Under the pieces are notes generated by a model that saw only the letters and a program-made list of their open reading frames with translations, searched no databases and had not been told where the DNA came from. Shown piece after piece: positions 1 through 9,506 of a DNA stretch of 18,579 nt. Made by a program: the position numbers and the translations under genes. The stretch's first letter is position 1. Every line of letters begins with the position of its first letter. This stretch comes from Phoronis ovalis (lineage: Eukaryota > Phoronida > Phoronidae): positions 1 to 18,579 of the forward strand of contig JAOXYB010017753.1 of assembly GCA_028565635.1 (NCBI GenBank), given 5' to 3'.

Positions 1-589
1 TATTATCAACCTTACAACTCTTATACATACAAAGATGGCTTTACAACTACATAAACTACATCATATGATGGGCATCTATCTGCACCCGCAGACCTCTTGT
101 TTTTATATATACTTATGTAGGTAAAAAAAGTATTACAATAAATCAAGCTGAACCAACATTTGGAATCAAATTTCCTGTATTTCTACATAAATGTACATTT
201 GACCATAAGTGAAAGACAATGGTTGTCCAACATGTATTTTAAAAAAATATTCCTTATAAGTTCTCTGGTGAAAGGTGTTCAATAATTTTTAGGTACAGAA
301 TCTTTTTTTTTGCATTTTTCAAATAATCCATCTGCACATGTGGAATTTGGAATCAGTTGTGTGTGTGTGTGTGTTGCCAGCATCACAAGCCAGTAGGCTG
401 TTGTTTCAAATTAGCTACATTTTAATACTGGAGGCAAAAGAAACAAAACCACTCTCAGTTATTATATTCCTTACTCAAACCATGTGATAAAAGTGATGTG
501 TTTAATTATAATTATATTAACTTTTGAGTATGTTTTCTTTACTATGAAATGGTAAATGACATTTGTAATTTTCTAACCCAATTTGAAGA
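1..589. other. AT-rich flank downstream of the membrane-protein gene
   Basis: No open frame, RNA gene or transposon ends were recognised. It contains a (GT)8 microsatellite at 359-374. It could still be part of a longer 3'UTR if a more distal polyA site is used. Confidence 0.4.
359..374. repeat. (GT)8 microsatellite
   Basis: An uninterrupted GT dinucleotide run, read directly from the sequence. Confidence 0.9.
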
Positions 590-1147
590 GGAGCTTTAAT
601 TTCAGTTTATTTTCAGAAATTTTACACATATTGCATGCCTTGTATCTAAAATATATAATACAAAATCTAAACATAGTATTAAAGTTATATTAAATTTATA
701 ATCAAATACAAAATTTATGTTTACTGTGTAAAAGGCACTGTACATTTCACAACCAGTACTAAAACAAATGCATGTTCATTATTTATATAGAACTGTTGTA
801 TAGAATAAAGCTATAACTATAATTATATCTATTTTATGTTTTATGTGTACTAACTATTTCGTTCTCAGTGATGATACTCGGGCAACAATAAAACATTTCA
901 AGTGCATTAATTGCTATATGCCTGACTAGACATGGATAGAGATGTAAAATCTTCAAAAATATATACAGACACCAATATTAATTAAGCAAGGATTACATGG
1001 GCTATATAAAATACATGTTTAATGGATATCAAAATATTAAATCCCCCAATTGTTTCGAAATGTATTGCAATATCATATTTACTATGAAAGTTGATTCAGA
1101 GATAGATTGTTTGAATTATTGCTTTGGTGACGAAATATATTTTCTGT
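590..1147 (-). other. Predicted 3'UTR of the membrane-protein gene
   Basis: From the stop codon leftwards, the first AATAAA on the minus strand is at 611-606, which would place cleavage near 585-595 and give a 3'UTR of ~555 nt. The stretch is AT-rich with no coding signal. The end is an estimate. Confidence 0.35.
606..611 (-). terminator. Candidate polyadenylation signal AATAAA, membrane-protein gene
   Basis: This is the first canonical AATAAA hexamer on the minus strand after the stop at 1148. In such AT-rich sequence the hexamer alone is weak evidence. Confidence 0.35.
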
Positions 1148-2543
1148 TTAATTTCTAGGCATACTCGTTCTCTTGTCTATCGGAGTGCTATAGATAGGAT
1201 TGATCTCAATAGTCTCATCATAACAACAGTCATCAATGTTTGTCACAGGTACATCATCATCTTCAGAATCAGTTGGGAAGGCCGCTAATGCTTCATCTAT
1301 AAGAGTTATTGGTATATCATCATCTGAAGACCAGGAATGACTGCGATTATTTCCTGTATCATGATTATTATACCCATACCCAATACTTGGCCTAGTTTTT
1401 GGAGAGGATGACTTTCTAGGAGTATGCTTGGTTTTTCTACTACGACTAGAATTGTGTTCAGATTGCTGTTTCATTTTACCATCTGGTGACTGTGTACTGG
1501 AGTGCTTATTTACGACGTCGCACAGTGGTTCCGATTTAAGTTTGGACATTGACTGCTTCCTGAACAGTTCTTTGGACCAAACAGGCTCTTCTGGGCTCCT
1601 TTGCTTTGGTTTTGATTTATTATAGTTGTTATTCTTCGTTTTACTATGAAATACATCCCCAGTTGTTGAATTTGGTGCATAACCATTAGATTTCTGTTGT
1701 AGAAATGGTGATAGTCCATTGGTATTATTTGGATTATGGTACACAGGAGATTTATATGGGATATCATTCACTATCCCTGGATCTCGAATTTTTCCAGTTG
1801 GTATTTGATAGTATTCATTTCTGTTATTTAGTAATTTTGCATTTTGAATAATTTTATTTGGTGGTAGTACGCCATTTAATCTATTGTTATGCAAGTTTGT
1901 GTAAGGGGGCATTCTGGTTTGGTTAGTGGGTAGTATGCCCATGGAAGACTCTTGCCTTCTATTCATTTGAGGTTGGTTCAGTCGAAACATTCCATACTCT
2001 ATGTTACTGAGTTGTGAAGCGGATGAAGTTTTTTCCTCTTCTTCTGTGATAGCAGGAAGGGTCAAAGTTTCTTGCATTGACTGTGGTGAATGGTTTAGAG
2101 ACTTCTCGGAGCTTCCTGTGTTGATATGTGTTCTATCCATCTCTTCAAGATGTCTCTCTGACTCTGACCCAAATGCTGATATGGCATAATCTATTGCTTT
2201 CCTAAAAGTGCTTTTTGAACGTGTTGCTTGTCTTGTTGCCAATTCTGAATCACTGTGATATCCTGATGGTGGGGAAGCTTTGAGCTCTTGAATGCCATGA
2301 AAACTACGATTCATGTTGTTTAGGTAACTATGCTGCACTCCCCAGATTCCTCTGTGTATGTATGCATGTTCATCTGGTTGTTCAATCCTTGACCCTTCAA
2401 ATTCTACAAGTGAGGACTTAAGACTAGGATCTGCTGGTAACTGAATGATACCTGTGCTCCGTAATATTCCTGGGTACTGACGAGGTCTGTCAAATTCCAT
2501 GTCACTTATTGAACTGTCTGAGTAAATAGCGGCTTCCCTAAAT
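1148..2543 (-). CDS. Membrane-protein gene, exon 8: long disordered C-terminal tail and stop
   Basis: The acceptor is AATTCTTTTACAG (AG at 2545-2544), entering in phase 2 to complete Arg313; 464 more codons run to the stop at 1150-1148. The tail is rich in Ser, Asn, Pro and Lys, with a Glu run (TEEEEKTSSAS), a basic Ser/Arg/Lys stretch (~678-697) and scattered tyrosine motifs: YLNN (386), YTNL (527), YQIP (558), YKSP (576), YHNP (581), YNNH (704) and YSTP (764, within NPIY). Near the end is a 21-residue tandem duplication based on DDDIPIT / DDDVPVT. The open frame continues for 25 codons upstream of the acceptor, but the splice signal and phase favour this boundary. Confidence 0.8.
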
Positions 2544-5500
2544 CTGTAAAAGAATTGATGAAAATTTATGTAAGGGAAGAAACTTGTTATGATAAAGGAT
2601 TGTGTTAGTAAAAGTTGCAAATGCTATAAGTTTTCCTTTAAACAGTAGTTTCAAAGTATTTAACTTGGTGATTCACCTAATCTTTCTTTTGGCTGTTCCT
2701 GGTGTTGCAGAATCTGTTATGTCCGTATGGTCTTGTATATGCTTCCTATATACACGACCATCATCAAGTGGAGGGTTTAATCTCATTGCAGGGTTGGGAA
2801 CAGATAAACCTGTGGTATGAGTACTGTTCATGAGCTAAAATGATGAAATATTAACTTACATATATTTTTTACAATCATAAAAAAGGATTATAAATTGAGA
2901 GGAGGGCCTAAATGTCCAATAAATCTTTAAATATTGAAAAAATAATTATTAGTTCCTACCTTTTATGTTTGAAATTGACATAAGAGAGAGAGATTAGCAT
3001 TTAAGTGGTGTAGTTAACAAAATTCATCTAGTTCTATATCAAGATAGTTTCACTGGTTCCCATCAAACATGGAATTTTGTATACCATACAGATATTTTGC
3101 CAAGTAATTTGTATGCTTTATACCTTGTCAGATCAATAATGGCTATTCATAAAAGCTGAAGAAGTAGACTTAAATTTTGCAGCCTTTTGATGGCATTACG
3201 TACTAATCAAAATTATTTACGCAAACTGTTATATATTTCATGTTTACCTGATTTCCATGACTTCCATTTAAAGAAACATAATTGAGTGTGCCTTGATCAC
3301 TTTTATGTACCTGTAAATTAATAAGCAAGGTATCTCATTAGGTATAGACCTTGATATCTTGTTCAGATATTATAAGCCTTTTATTTTGGGAATACTTTAA
3401 ATACTACAAAAATGTCTTTATATATCTGGTGTACTTTGTAACTTAATCTCTAATGCCAGAGAAAAGCAAATTCATATTTAAAAATGATTAATAATGCATT
3501 TTGTTTTGAAATGTTTGTCATTCTATCATTCTCACTATAAATCATGTCTTACATACCTTGTTTTTGTTCACTGGTATCATATATACTTTGTCCTGCGCTT
3601 TGCGTTTATCACTGTGTCTACATCTCTTTACTAACAATGCAGTTACAGCAATAATACAAGCAAGTCCAAAAACTGACACCGATATAATAATGGCTATTTC
3701 GAAGTTCTGAGCAAGAAATCCACCACCAGAGCTGTCTTCTATGTCAGTTGGAGCTGCATCAACTATAAGTAGAAAACTTAGTTCAGCAAGTAAGATGTCA
3801 CTGCAAACTAGTCACATATGTTTATCATTTCATTTTCTTCCTTGGCAAAGCTCTTCTGTAATATCTTTATCAAAATTCCATATAACTTCAGGAAACTAGA
3901 ACAACAATTCTTGAAGTTGAGGAAATTTGCAACTTCTTAAGCAAGTTCTTGTGAGCTATATGGGTCTGCACTAGGGAGTATTGTTTAGGCAGATTACTAT
4001 ATCCAATAGATGGAAACACCTGCTGAAGATCCAGTTAGTCTGACATAGTTATGCTAATTAAAAAATAAATAAATGTTGCAGCAGAAAAAATCGTTTACAC
4101 TACCAACTCTGCTATGTTCAGATTATTTATATCAGGCTTTACAGATTATTTTAAAGATTGCCTTAACAGATGTATGGGGATATATGACAAAATCTTCTGC
4201 AACATTCTTTTTAATACTAACACTGAAATGTTCCTTCAATCTTTATTATAAGGCAAAGTTGAAGAGTATCTGTAGTTGTCTTTGATTGACACTGCATATC
4301 AATCTTCACCAGGCTTCCGGTTATTCTCTTAGAATCTTCATCAGTACCTAACCACTAGAACAGTTAAAATTTAGCAATATAAAGTTGTAATAATTATCCG
4401 ATAGGATGAAACATTTCAGAACTTGAACTTTTAATTTTCTAGACAAATAACGTTATACCATCATTTTTTTCTCTTGTGTGATGCTTCAATTTTAACATAC
4501 AGGATGACAAAAAATAAACAGAACTGCTCAAACAATTTTATGAAACTGTGACTACAATTATTCAAAAAAAAACATCCATTCCTTATTTTCCACTTTAGCT
4601 GAAATGCTAGTTTGAGGTTTAAAAAGAAATGTTAATGTCTGTTTACTTAGGTGCTGTTTAAAAGTTGTTAAAAATGACACCGAATGAATATAGAAATCAA
4701 AAGTGAACAAAAATATAATCCTTTAGAACCTATCCACTAAACTTGTTCTGCTTTGTGAACTTGAATGTAGTAATTCAGCCAAACCTAATTTTAATTTCTA
4801 AGGAGAATTTTGGAACAACTGTGGTACTATTTCTATAAAGGCTACCAGTTGTAAAAATAAATTCAAAATCAAAAATGGATTTTAAATTTGAATAATAATA
4901 AAACAGCTGAAATAGAAACGAAGACATGACAGTACTTAAAAAGTGTTCTATTTATTTTGTGTCCTATGTACATGTTTATGTGTGTGCGAATGCATGTGTG
5001 TATAAAATAAAAGAATGCTTCATCTATTTACTTAAAGTAAATAACACTAAAAAATTAAAAGATACCTGCAGATATACATTGTCGTACTGAGTTATAATGC
5101 TGAATCCGGAGTCCCCACTAAATGCTCTCCATGCATATTTGTCCAAGAATAAAGAGTTCTGACCAATACAGGTAAATTCATGTCCCACATTTCTGGATGT
5201 ACTTCCATTAACTATAAAGTATAATAAGAACACTGTAAACAAAAACTTTATTGTGTTAGAATTAAATTAAAATTGTTGAATGTCTTTATATTAAACTTTT
5301 TGTTATCTTTCAAACAGTTTAAGTTATGCTCAGCAAATAGGAAGTCCAATTAAATATAGTTCCGATGGTGGTAAGGTTTCCCCTTTTCTCTCCCCTTCCT
5401 CTATTTTTTCTATACGGGAGAGTACTTTTATTTCACAATGAACGAAAAACAACTTTGATCTGAATACTATTTTTGTCGTAAATCGATGAACTGGTAGGTG

Positions 5501-7262
5501 AGAATTCACTTTCTTGTACGATGTCATAAATTCGCACCAGGTGGTCTTCACTTAACAAGAAATGAAAAATCAGCTGAGGGAATAACTCGTAATTAAAATC
5601 TTCTTGTGCGACAGTCTTGTAATAAAACAGCTGTTACTTCAAGTGAATGGGAAAATCAAATATATGTCCATGGACAATATAAAAGAATGCGTATTGAGGA
5701 CATTATAAACATTAAAAATATCGTTGTTTGTTGAAGGGAAATTTCGTTAAACTTTTTTTTTAAAGCACGAGATAATCGGAAACCTCTTAGATAAAGGAAT
5801 TAGATGCAATAAATCCATTGTGAATTATTCGTTTTCCTCCATATTTTATAATGGAAGAAGTTCATTGTTGTGCCATCATTTCTGTGTGCTAGCGTTTAGT
5901 ACTATTGTTCACTGTCAGGTGAATCTCCTTCCTGACATGATATGCTTACTTTTTATTTTATTTTAAGACCAAAACACTTTACAGTGCTATCATTCATAGT
6001 CACCTTTTCTGTAGATGGGCGTTATCGGTAAAACATCACTTCCACGAATTGCAACACACTCTACTTGATCAGCCTTGTTACCAAATACAGCACTGTTACA
6101 CTCTAAAAAAACATCTAGATATTTTATTTTAATACATTATATCAGAAAGAGTAGTAAAAAACGAGAAACGTGCATTGGAATTAGTTGGCAAACCATACTT
6201 GTTGCCGGTGGACTTGTAAGCTGGAGAAAGATAGAATACTCTGAAATGGATCTGAACGTAAAAAGATATTTGCGTTCAGTAACTGTACCAGAAAGTAAAG
6301 TGTAGCAACAGGTTATTTCCATACTATAACAGATAAATATTTTGAAAGTTAAAATCAATTTCGTAATTTCTCCAAGGAGTACTCCAAAAATTTAACAGTT
6401 TTCTCCGCAAATGCCTTACAACATGTTACCTTCTAATCAGTAAAGATAAAAAATATACGTTTCACATCAGACCGGGAGTCCGACTCAAATTTATTACTGG
6501 TAGCCATGTGCGTGAATGGGTTTTTGAAAAGCCCTAAATGCGTTTTCCCATTTTTAAATTTTGACCCCTTTTCACTGACTGGACATTTTTTTAAATACCT
6601 AAATGCGGTGAGATTTTTTTGGAAAATGCCTGGAATTATGGGAAATTCACTCGAACGTTCGAAAACAAAACGCAATCGCAAATTAACTTTCGAAATGAAG
6701 TTTTCTCAATACAAGTGGTTGGCGGTTTTCATGCAAGGTTTTGATTCCGGTTTTGATCGATTTCGGTACCCTAAGCGTGTACAGTTAATCGGGTACCCTT
6801 TTGTATATTTTATCGAAAAAAGTGGCTATATAAAATGCGTGATGTGAATTAACGTGCTTTGTTGTTAAAATATCTCTCTTTTTACGCGTTTTTGTTCGCG
6901 CACAAAGGTACCAGTAATATATCTGAGTCGGACCCCCGAGAGCATTAGCGAATACTGTCCGCTTACCAAATTGAATGCAATTTTAAAATTATAGTGTACA
7001 TTTAACATTTGTTACTGGAGTTTTGTGTACCTGAAAGATCTTGTATACATCTCCTGATGCGTGGATCAAATGTTGAATGGGTATTGATGCACTGACATCT
7101 ACAGTAACCGTGATTCGTTGATGATTTGCGTTCACATTGATTCAAATCGCAGCCTTCAAGACTAAAGATATCCAGAGCTTCACGTGAACGAGTAATTTCG
7201 AAAGGAATGCAACTATTGCTGAGCAACGAGGCAAGAATGATGATAAAAGGAAATTCAGTCAT
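1148..7262 (-). CDS. Spliced gene for a type I membrane protein with a Cys-rich ectodomain and long tyrosine-rich tail (7 coding exons, ~777 aa)
   Basis: The coding exons are 7262-7031, 5211-5066, 4354-4222, 3762-3557, 3310-3248, 2834-2677 and 2543-1148. All junctions are GT-AG, and phases agree across them (1, 0, 1, 0, 0, 2), giving one open frame of about 777 codons. Layout: signal peptide 1 to ~18; cysteine-rich ectodomain to ~192 with Cys 38, 43, 54, 56, 58, 72, 91, 148 and 160 and an N-glycosylation sequon at Asn79; transmembrane helix ~193-215 followed by a basic stop-transfer (KRCRH); then a ~560-residue polar, probably disordered cytoplasmic tail. The tail holds an ITIM-like LNYVSL (248-253), several YxN and YxxP motifs, a basic stretch ~678-697, a duplicated acidic motif (719-752) and NPIY at 761-764. 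The GYCRCQC...F...RRCIQDL region resembles, from memory, the Shavenoid N-terminal domain. I infer a surface receptor or adaptor; exact function is unknown. Splicing is predicted from sequence, not from transcripts. Confidence 0.8.
2677..2834 (-). CDS. Membrane-protein gene, exon 7: cytoplasmic tail segment
   Basis: The acceptor is CATTTTAG (AG at 2836-2835) and the donor is TTAG|GTGAAT at 2677/2676. The exon encodes residues 261-312 plus two bases of Arg313: a polar Ser/Thr/Pro-rich segment with Tyr289 (GRVYRK) and a basic end (AKRKIR). It ends in phase 2, matching the next exon. Confidence 0.7.
3248..3310 (-). CDS. Membrane-protein gene, exon 6: 63-nt symmetric mini-exon with ITIM-like motif
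   Basis: This 63-nt exon has acceptor TTAATTTACAG (AG at 3312-3311) and donor CAG|GTAAAC (3248/3247). It encodes exactly 21 residues (240-260), phase 0 at both ends, so including or skipping it keeps the frame. The product contains TLNYVSLNG, which fits the L-x-Y-x-x-L form of an ITIM-like tyrosine motif. Confidence 0.7.
3557..3762 (-). CDS. Membrane-protein gene, exon 5: transmembrane helix
   Basis: The acceptor is TTCTACTTATAG and the donor is AAG|GTATGT at 3557/3556. Only the phase-1 entry is free of stops. It encodes residues 172-239: a short acidic, Gly/Ser juxtamembrane linker; a ~23-residue hydrophobic helix (IAIIISVSVFGLACIIAVTA, then LLV); and a strongly basic stop-transfer (KRCRHSDKRK). 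This fixes type I topology, with the C-terminus in the cytoplasm. The first tail tyrosine motif, VYMIP (Tyr231), is here. It ends in phase 0. Confidence 0.8.
4222..4354 (-). CDS. Membrane-protein gene, exon 4: distal ectodomain
   Basis: I found this exon by searching for a segment entering in phase 0 and leaving in phase 1 between exons 3 and 5. The acceptor is AACTGTTCTAG (AG at 4356-4355). The frame reads WLGTDEDSKRITG, then alternating hydrophobic residues around Cys148 and Cys160 (VKIDMQC and QLCLIIKI), typical of beta strands. The only donor with the right phase is CAGT|GTTAGT at 4222/4221, somewhat weaker than consensus. Reading past it gives a stop after one more cysteine. Confidence is lower than for the flanking exons because of this donor. 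Confidence 0.65.
5066..5211 (-). CDS. Membrane-protein gene, exon 3: central ectodomain
   Basis: The acceptor is ACTTTATAG at 5213-5212 and the donor is CAG|GTATCT at 5066/5065. The phase-1 entry completes Val78, and the exon encodes 48 further residues (79-126). It carries the sequon NGS at 79-81, one cysteine (91) and an aromatic-rich stretch (LFLDKYAWRAFSG) likely to be beta structure. It ends in phase 0. The 146-nt length and matching phase on both sides support the exon. Confidence 0.75.
5212..7030 (-). other. Intron 2 (1819 bp) of the membrane-protein gene
   Basis: This is the largest intron. It hosts the inverted-repeat element at 6473-6938. The rest (5212-6472) is AT-rich and I found no further exon that would keep the phase; exon 2 joins exon 3 directly by completing Val78. 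Open frames on either strand here appear to be chance. Confidence 0.6.
6473..6938. mobile_element. Intronic MITE-like element with ~40-bp terminal inverted repeats
   Basis: The left end CGGGAGTCCGACTCAAATTT and the reverse complement of the right end CGGGGGTCCGACTCAGATAT match closely. Both continue into TATTACTGGTA and a TGTGCG motif, about 40 bp in all. The element is ~466 bp and encodes no transposase; the open frames inside look like chance. I could not see a convincing target-site duplication. It lies in intron 2 of the membrane-protein gene, 92 bp from exon 2. Confidence 0.7.
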
Positions 7263-7268
7263 GGTAGC
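7031..7268 (-). CDS. Membrane-protein gene, exon 2: start codon, signal peptide and CxCxC region
   Basis: Coding starts at 7262, six bases after an acceptor with a long pyrimidine run (TTCTCAATTCTCAG, AG at 7270-7269). The exon ends at CAG|GTACAC (donor at 7030). It encodes residues 1-77. The N-terminus is a hydrophobic signal peptide (FIIILASLLSN) without a basic n-region. It is followed by a segment with six cysteines, including the tight Cys54-x-Cys56-x-Cys58 cluster and Cys72. The exon ends in phase 1. No other in-frame ATG lies upstream in the exon, so this start is well placed. Confidence 0.8.
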
Positions 7269-7835
7269 CTGAGAATTGAGAAAAAAAATCTTTAGTTTCC
7301 CCCCGGCTCATTTATGACAATATTATCAGAAGCAATTAATATTTTTTCTACAATTAAACTGAAAATGCGTTATTAATCGGGAATTTTTTTTACTAATCCT
7401 TGAATTGTCCTTTTTGACATGTTGCACCCGGGTGGATGGGGCCTGAAATTTAAGTTAAAATAAAGGAGAAGTTGAGATGAAATAAAATATATTATACATT
7501 CTAACTTGATTGAAATTCTGTTTAGTTATTCTCAAAGTCATCATATCTTTTTTACCCTAGCACTAAAATCATAAAACCTATGTGATTTATTAACCCAGTT
7601 TTAATACCTCACTATATAAATCACAAACGAAAGACACATATAGCTTCTTTAAATACAACCAATCAAATTAATAAAATTTATAATAATATGTTATACACGT
7701 GAACAGTTTACATATCTCTTTTACATCAGAGGGATTCCCGGCAATATAAATTATCGTAAATATTTGGACAACATCGCTACGTAAACAAGGAAAGTGAAAT
7801 CGGTTCGTTATGTAACTTCCTTCTCCTTTGCTTAC
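7269..7835 (-). other. Intron 1 (5'UTR intron) of the membrane-protein gene
   Basis: This is AT-rich sequence between the predicted 5'UTR exon donor and the coding-exon acceptor. Short open frames here (e.g. around 7668-7856) have no recognisable features. I see no repeat or RNA gene. Confidence 0.4.
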
Positions 7836-8060
7836 CTGAAAAACTAGTTGGAGCAAAGAAGATCACAGGCTTCTTGTCACTGACTTCGGTCACGAAAAAG
7901 AATTTTGCGTAAATAATCACTGCAAGAAATCTGTAATGGCGGTTACAATGTTCGTAATAGTCAGCAGTTAAATCATCGTCGGTTATTCACCCACGCCACA
8001 CGATAACCCGAATCCACAGCTTAGATCCACAGCCGGGTGTTAGTGCCATAAATTCAGTAG
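7836..8060 (-). other. Predicted 5'UTR exon of the membrane-protein gene
   Basis: A near-consensus donor, TTCAG|GTAAGC, lies at 7836/7835 on the minus strand and pairs with the acceptor at 7270-7269 six bases before the start codon, giving a 566-bp first intron. The right boundary is an estimate, taken ~30 bp downstream of a TATA-like ATTATATATAG at about 8089-8099. The exon contains a short upstream ORF (8049-7987, 20 codons). Transcript data would be needed to place the start. Confidence 0.4.
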
Positions 8061-8778
8061 CTAGCTAAATACTAAAACGAGTATTAAACTATATATAATA
8101 TGTATCTTTAATTCCTACCCCAAGTTTCTTCTCATTTTCTCCCAACAATAATATTAAATAGGAATTATGTGTATTCAGATACGCCGCGGCTTTCGTATCG
8201 TTAAATTACGTAATAGACCTTCGAATGATCTAATTTTCTTAGGGGAGTTGTTATTTTTCAACCGTAGCAATACTCCCTAAAGATAATTCGTAAATCATGT
8301 AAATATATATTGTTTTAACAGCGTTTCTTTCCTTTATCTATTTTATTTTCATAAAAATTTTAATGGGAAATTGCTAACCTCAATGTTGGTACCAGCTAGT
8401 TATTGATGCGGTACACTAACTGTTCACAAACAAATTATACAATTCGCAGTGAATTCAATAACAAACCGATGCTTATAACATATGCATCAATGTGAATACT
8501 ATTATTGATTGTCACGCCTTAGCTTTGTTTCCAAAGAGTTCACGATGGCGTGACAGTATTTTATAAGGAAATAGTATATCTTGTAAATCTCAAAATTCAA
8601 CTCAGCGTTTAGACTTTTGTTGATTGGCACTGTTAATGTAAAGATGCAGGCCCCCGGGATGCAGGCTTGCTCATGCTGGACATAAATGATACAGATGTAA
8701 ATGTAAATTTCAGGAATTTTCTTTATCTGGCGAAATATTTATGTCGGTATCTGGTTGCATAAAAGTGATGCTGATCAT
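8061..8778. other. Intergenic region between the two minus-strand genes
   Basis: AT-rich sequence upstream of the membrane-protein gene. It contains a TATA-like string on the minus strand at ~8089-8099, the 9-bp inverted repeat at 8510-8555 and a short direct repeat (GATGCAGGC twice around 8643-8665, flanking a C-run). No open frame of note. Confidence 0.4.
8510..8555. repeat. Inverted repeat TGTCACGCC / GGCGTGACA
   Basis: Perfect 9-bp arms at 8510-8518 and 8547-8555, with a smaller nested pair (CTTTG 8523-8527, CAAAG 8532-8536) in the loop. It could form a hairpin or be a paired protein-binding site ~450 bp upstream of the membrane-protein gene. Its role is unknown. Confidence 0.5.
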
Positions 8779-8784
8779 TTTATT
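8779..8784 (-). terminator. Candidate polyadenylation signal AATAAA, ankyrin gene
   Basis: First canonical AATAAA on the minus strand after the stop at 9214. Weak evidence on its own in AT-rich DNA. Confidence 0.3.
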
Positions 8785-9213
8785 TGCGAAAATATTAGGA
8801 ATTAAGAAAAAGATATTATAAAATTAAAAAGAAGTGTACTTTATGGTTTGATGTATTAATAAAAGAAGAAACATATAATTAAAATTATAAAAAGTATATG
8901 AATTTTTTAACATAAACATAACAACAGTATAATTACAATGCCTTTTTTCACAATTAACGCCGTTAACTCAGACCACATATTACAGGTTGCGATATTTTTA
9001 TCACAAATAGCACCATTTACCCAAGAAATTATTTCAGAAAAAACTGATAACATAAATCAAATAGTCAAGCACCATTCATACCATTATTCGTGTCAATTAA
9101 TATCATAACAAATCCAAAATACTCATAGCTTACACGATTTTTAAAATTACACATTACGCGTTAGTATAGGTGTGACGTCTCGGTGACATTCAGATTGATC
9201 ACGATTTTCTCTC
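8779..9213 (-). other. Predicted 3'UTR of the ankyrin gene
   Basis: This runs from the stop to the first canonical minus-strand AATAAA at 8784-8779, about 430 bp. It is AT-rich and has no other signal. The end is an estimate. Confidence 0.3.
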
Positions 9214-9506
9214 TCATCTAGAGACTAATGAGGAACTTGCTTCGGAACTACATCGGTTTGATCTTGAGTAATCTTTACTCCTACAACGCAATGACCAGTA
9301 ATTGGAAAAATTAGCGGAAGTTTCCTTGAAATTACCATATCTAAGCAGCTTCTGACAGTCAGAAGAAACTTGACTCTTGTATGACACTGGTAGTTTCCTG
9401 GAAGCGCGTTCCTTAAGTGCAAAAAAAGATTCCCCAGTACATTTGGTTACGGTTGTTGACGGTTCCGCAAAGTTAAACTCAGCTACAGCTAAATGCGTTT
9501 GGTCAT
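9214..9506 (-). CDS. Ankyrin gene exon 3: C-terminal tail and stop
   Basis: The acceptor is CTTTTGCTGTGTAG (AG at 9508-9507), entering in phase 1 to complete an Asp. It encodes 96 further residues ending LVSR, then TGA at 9216-9214. The segment is Ser/Lys/Arg-rich with four cysteines and no recognised domain. Confidence 0.7.

Noticed and set aside
2602-2820. 72-codon plus-strand frame opposite exon 7
   Set aside because: It is the antisense shadow of a real exon with good minus-strand splice sites.
6506-6847. 113-codon plus-strand open frame
   Set aside because: It lies wholly inside the inverted-repeat element in intron 2, opposite to the host gene, with no domain or transposase signature.
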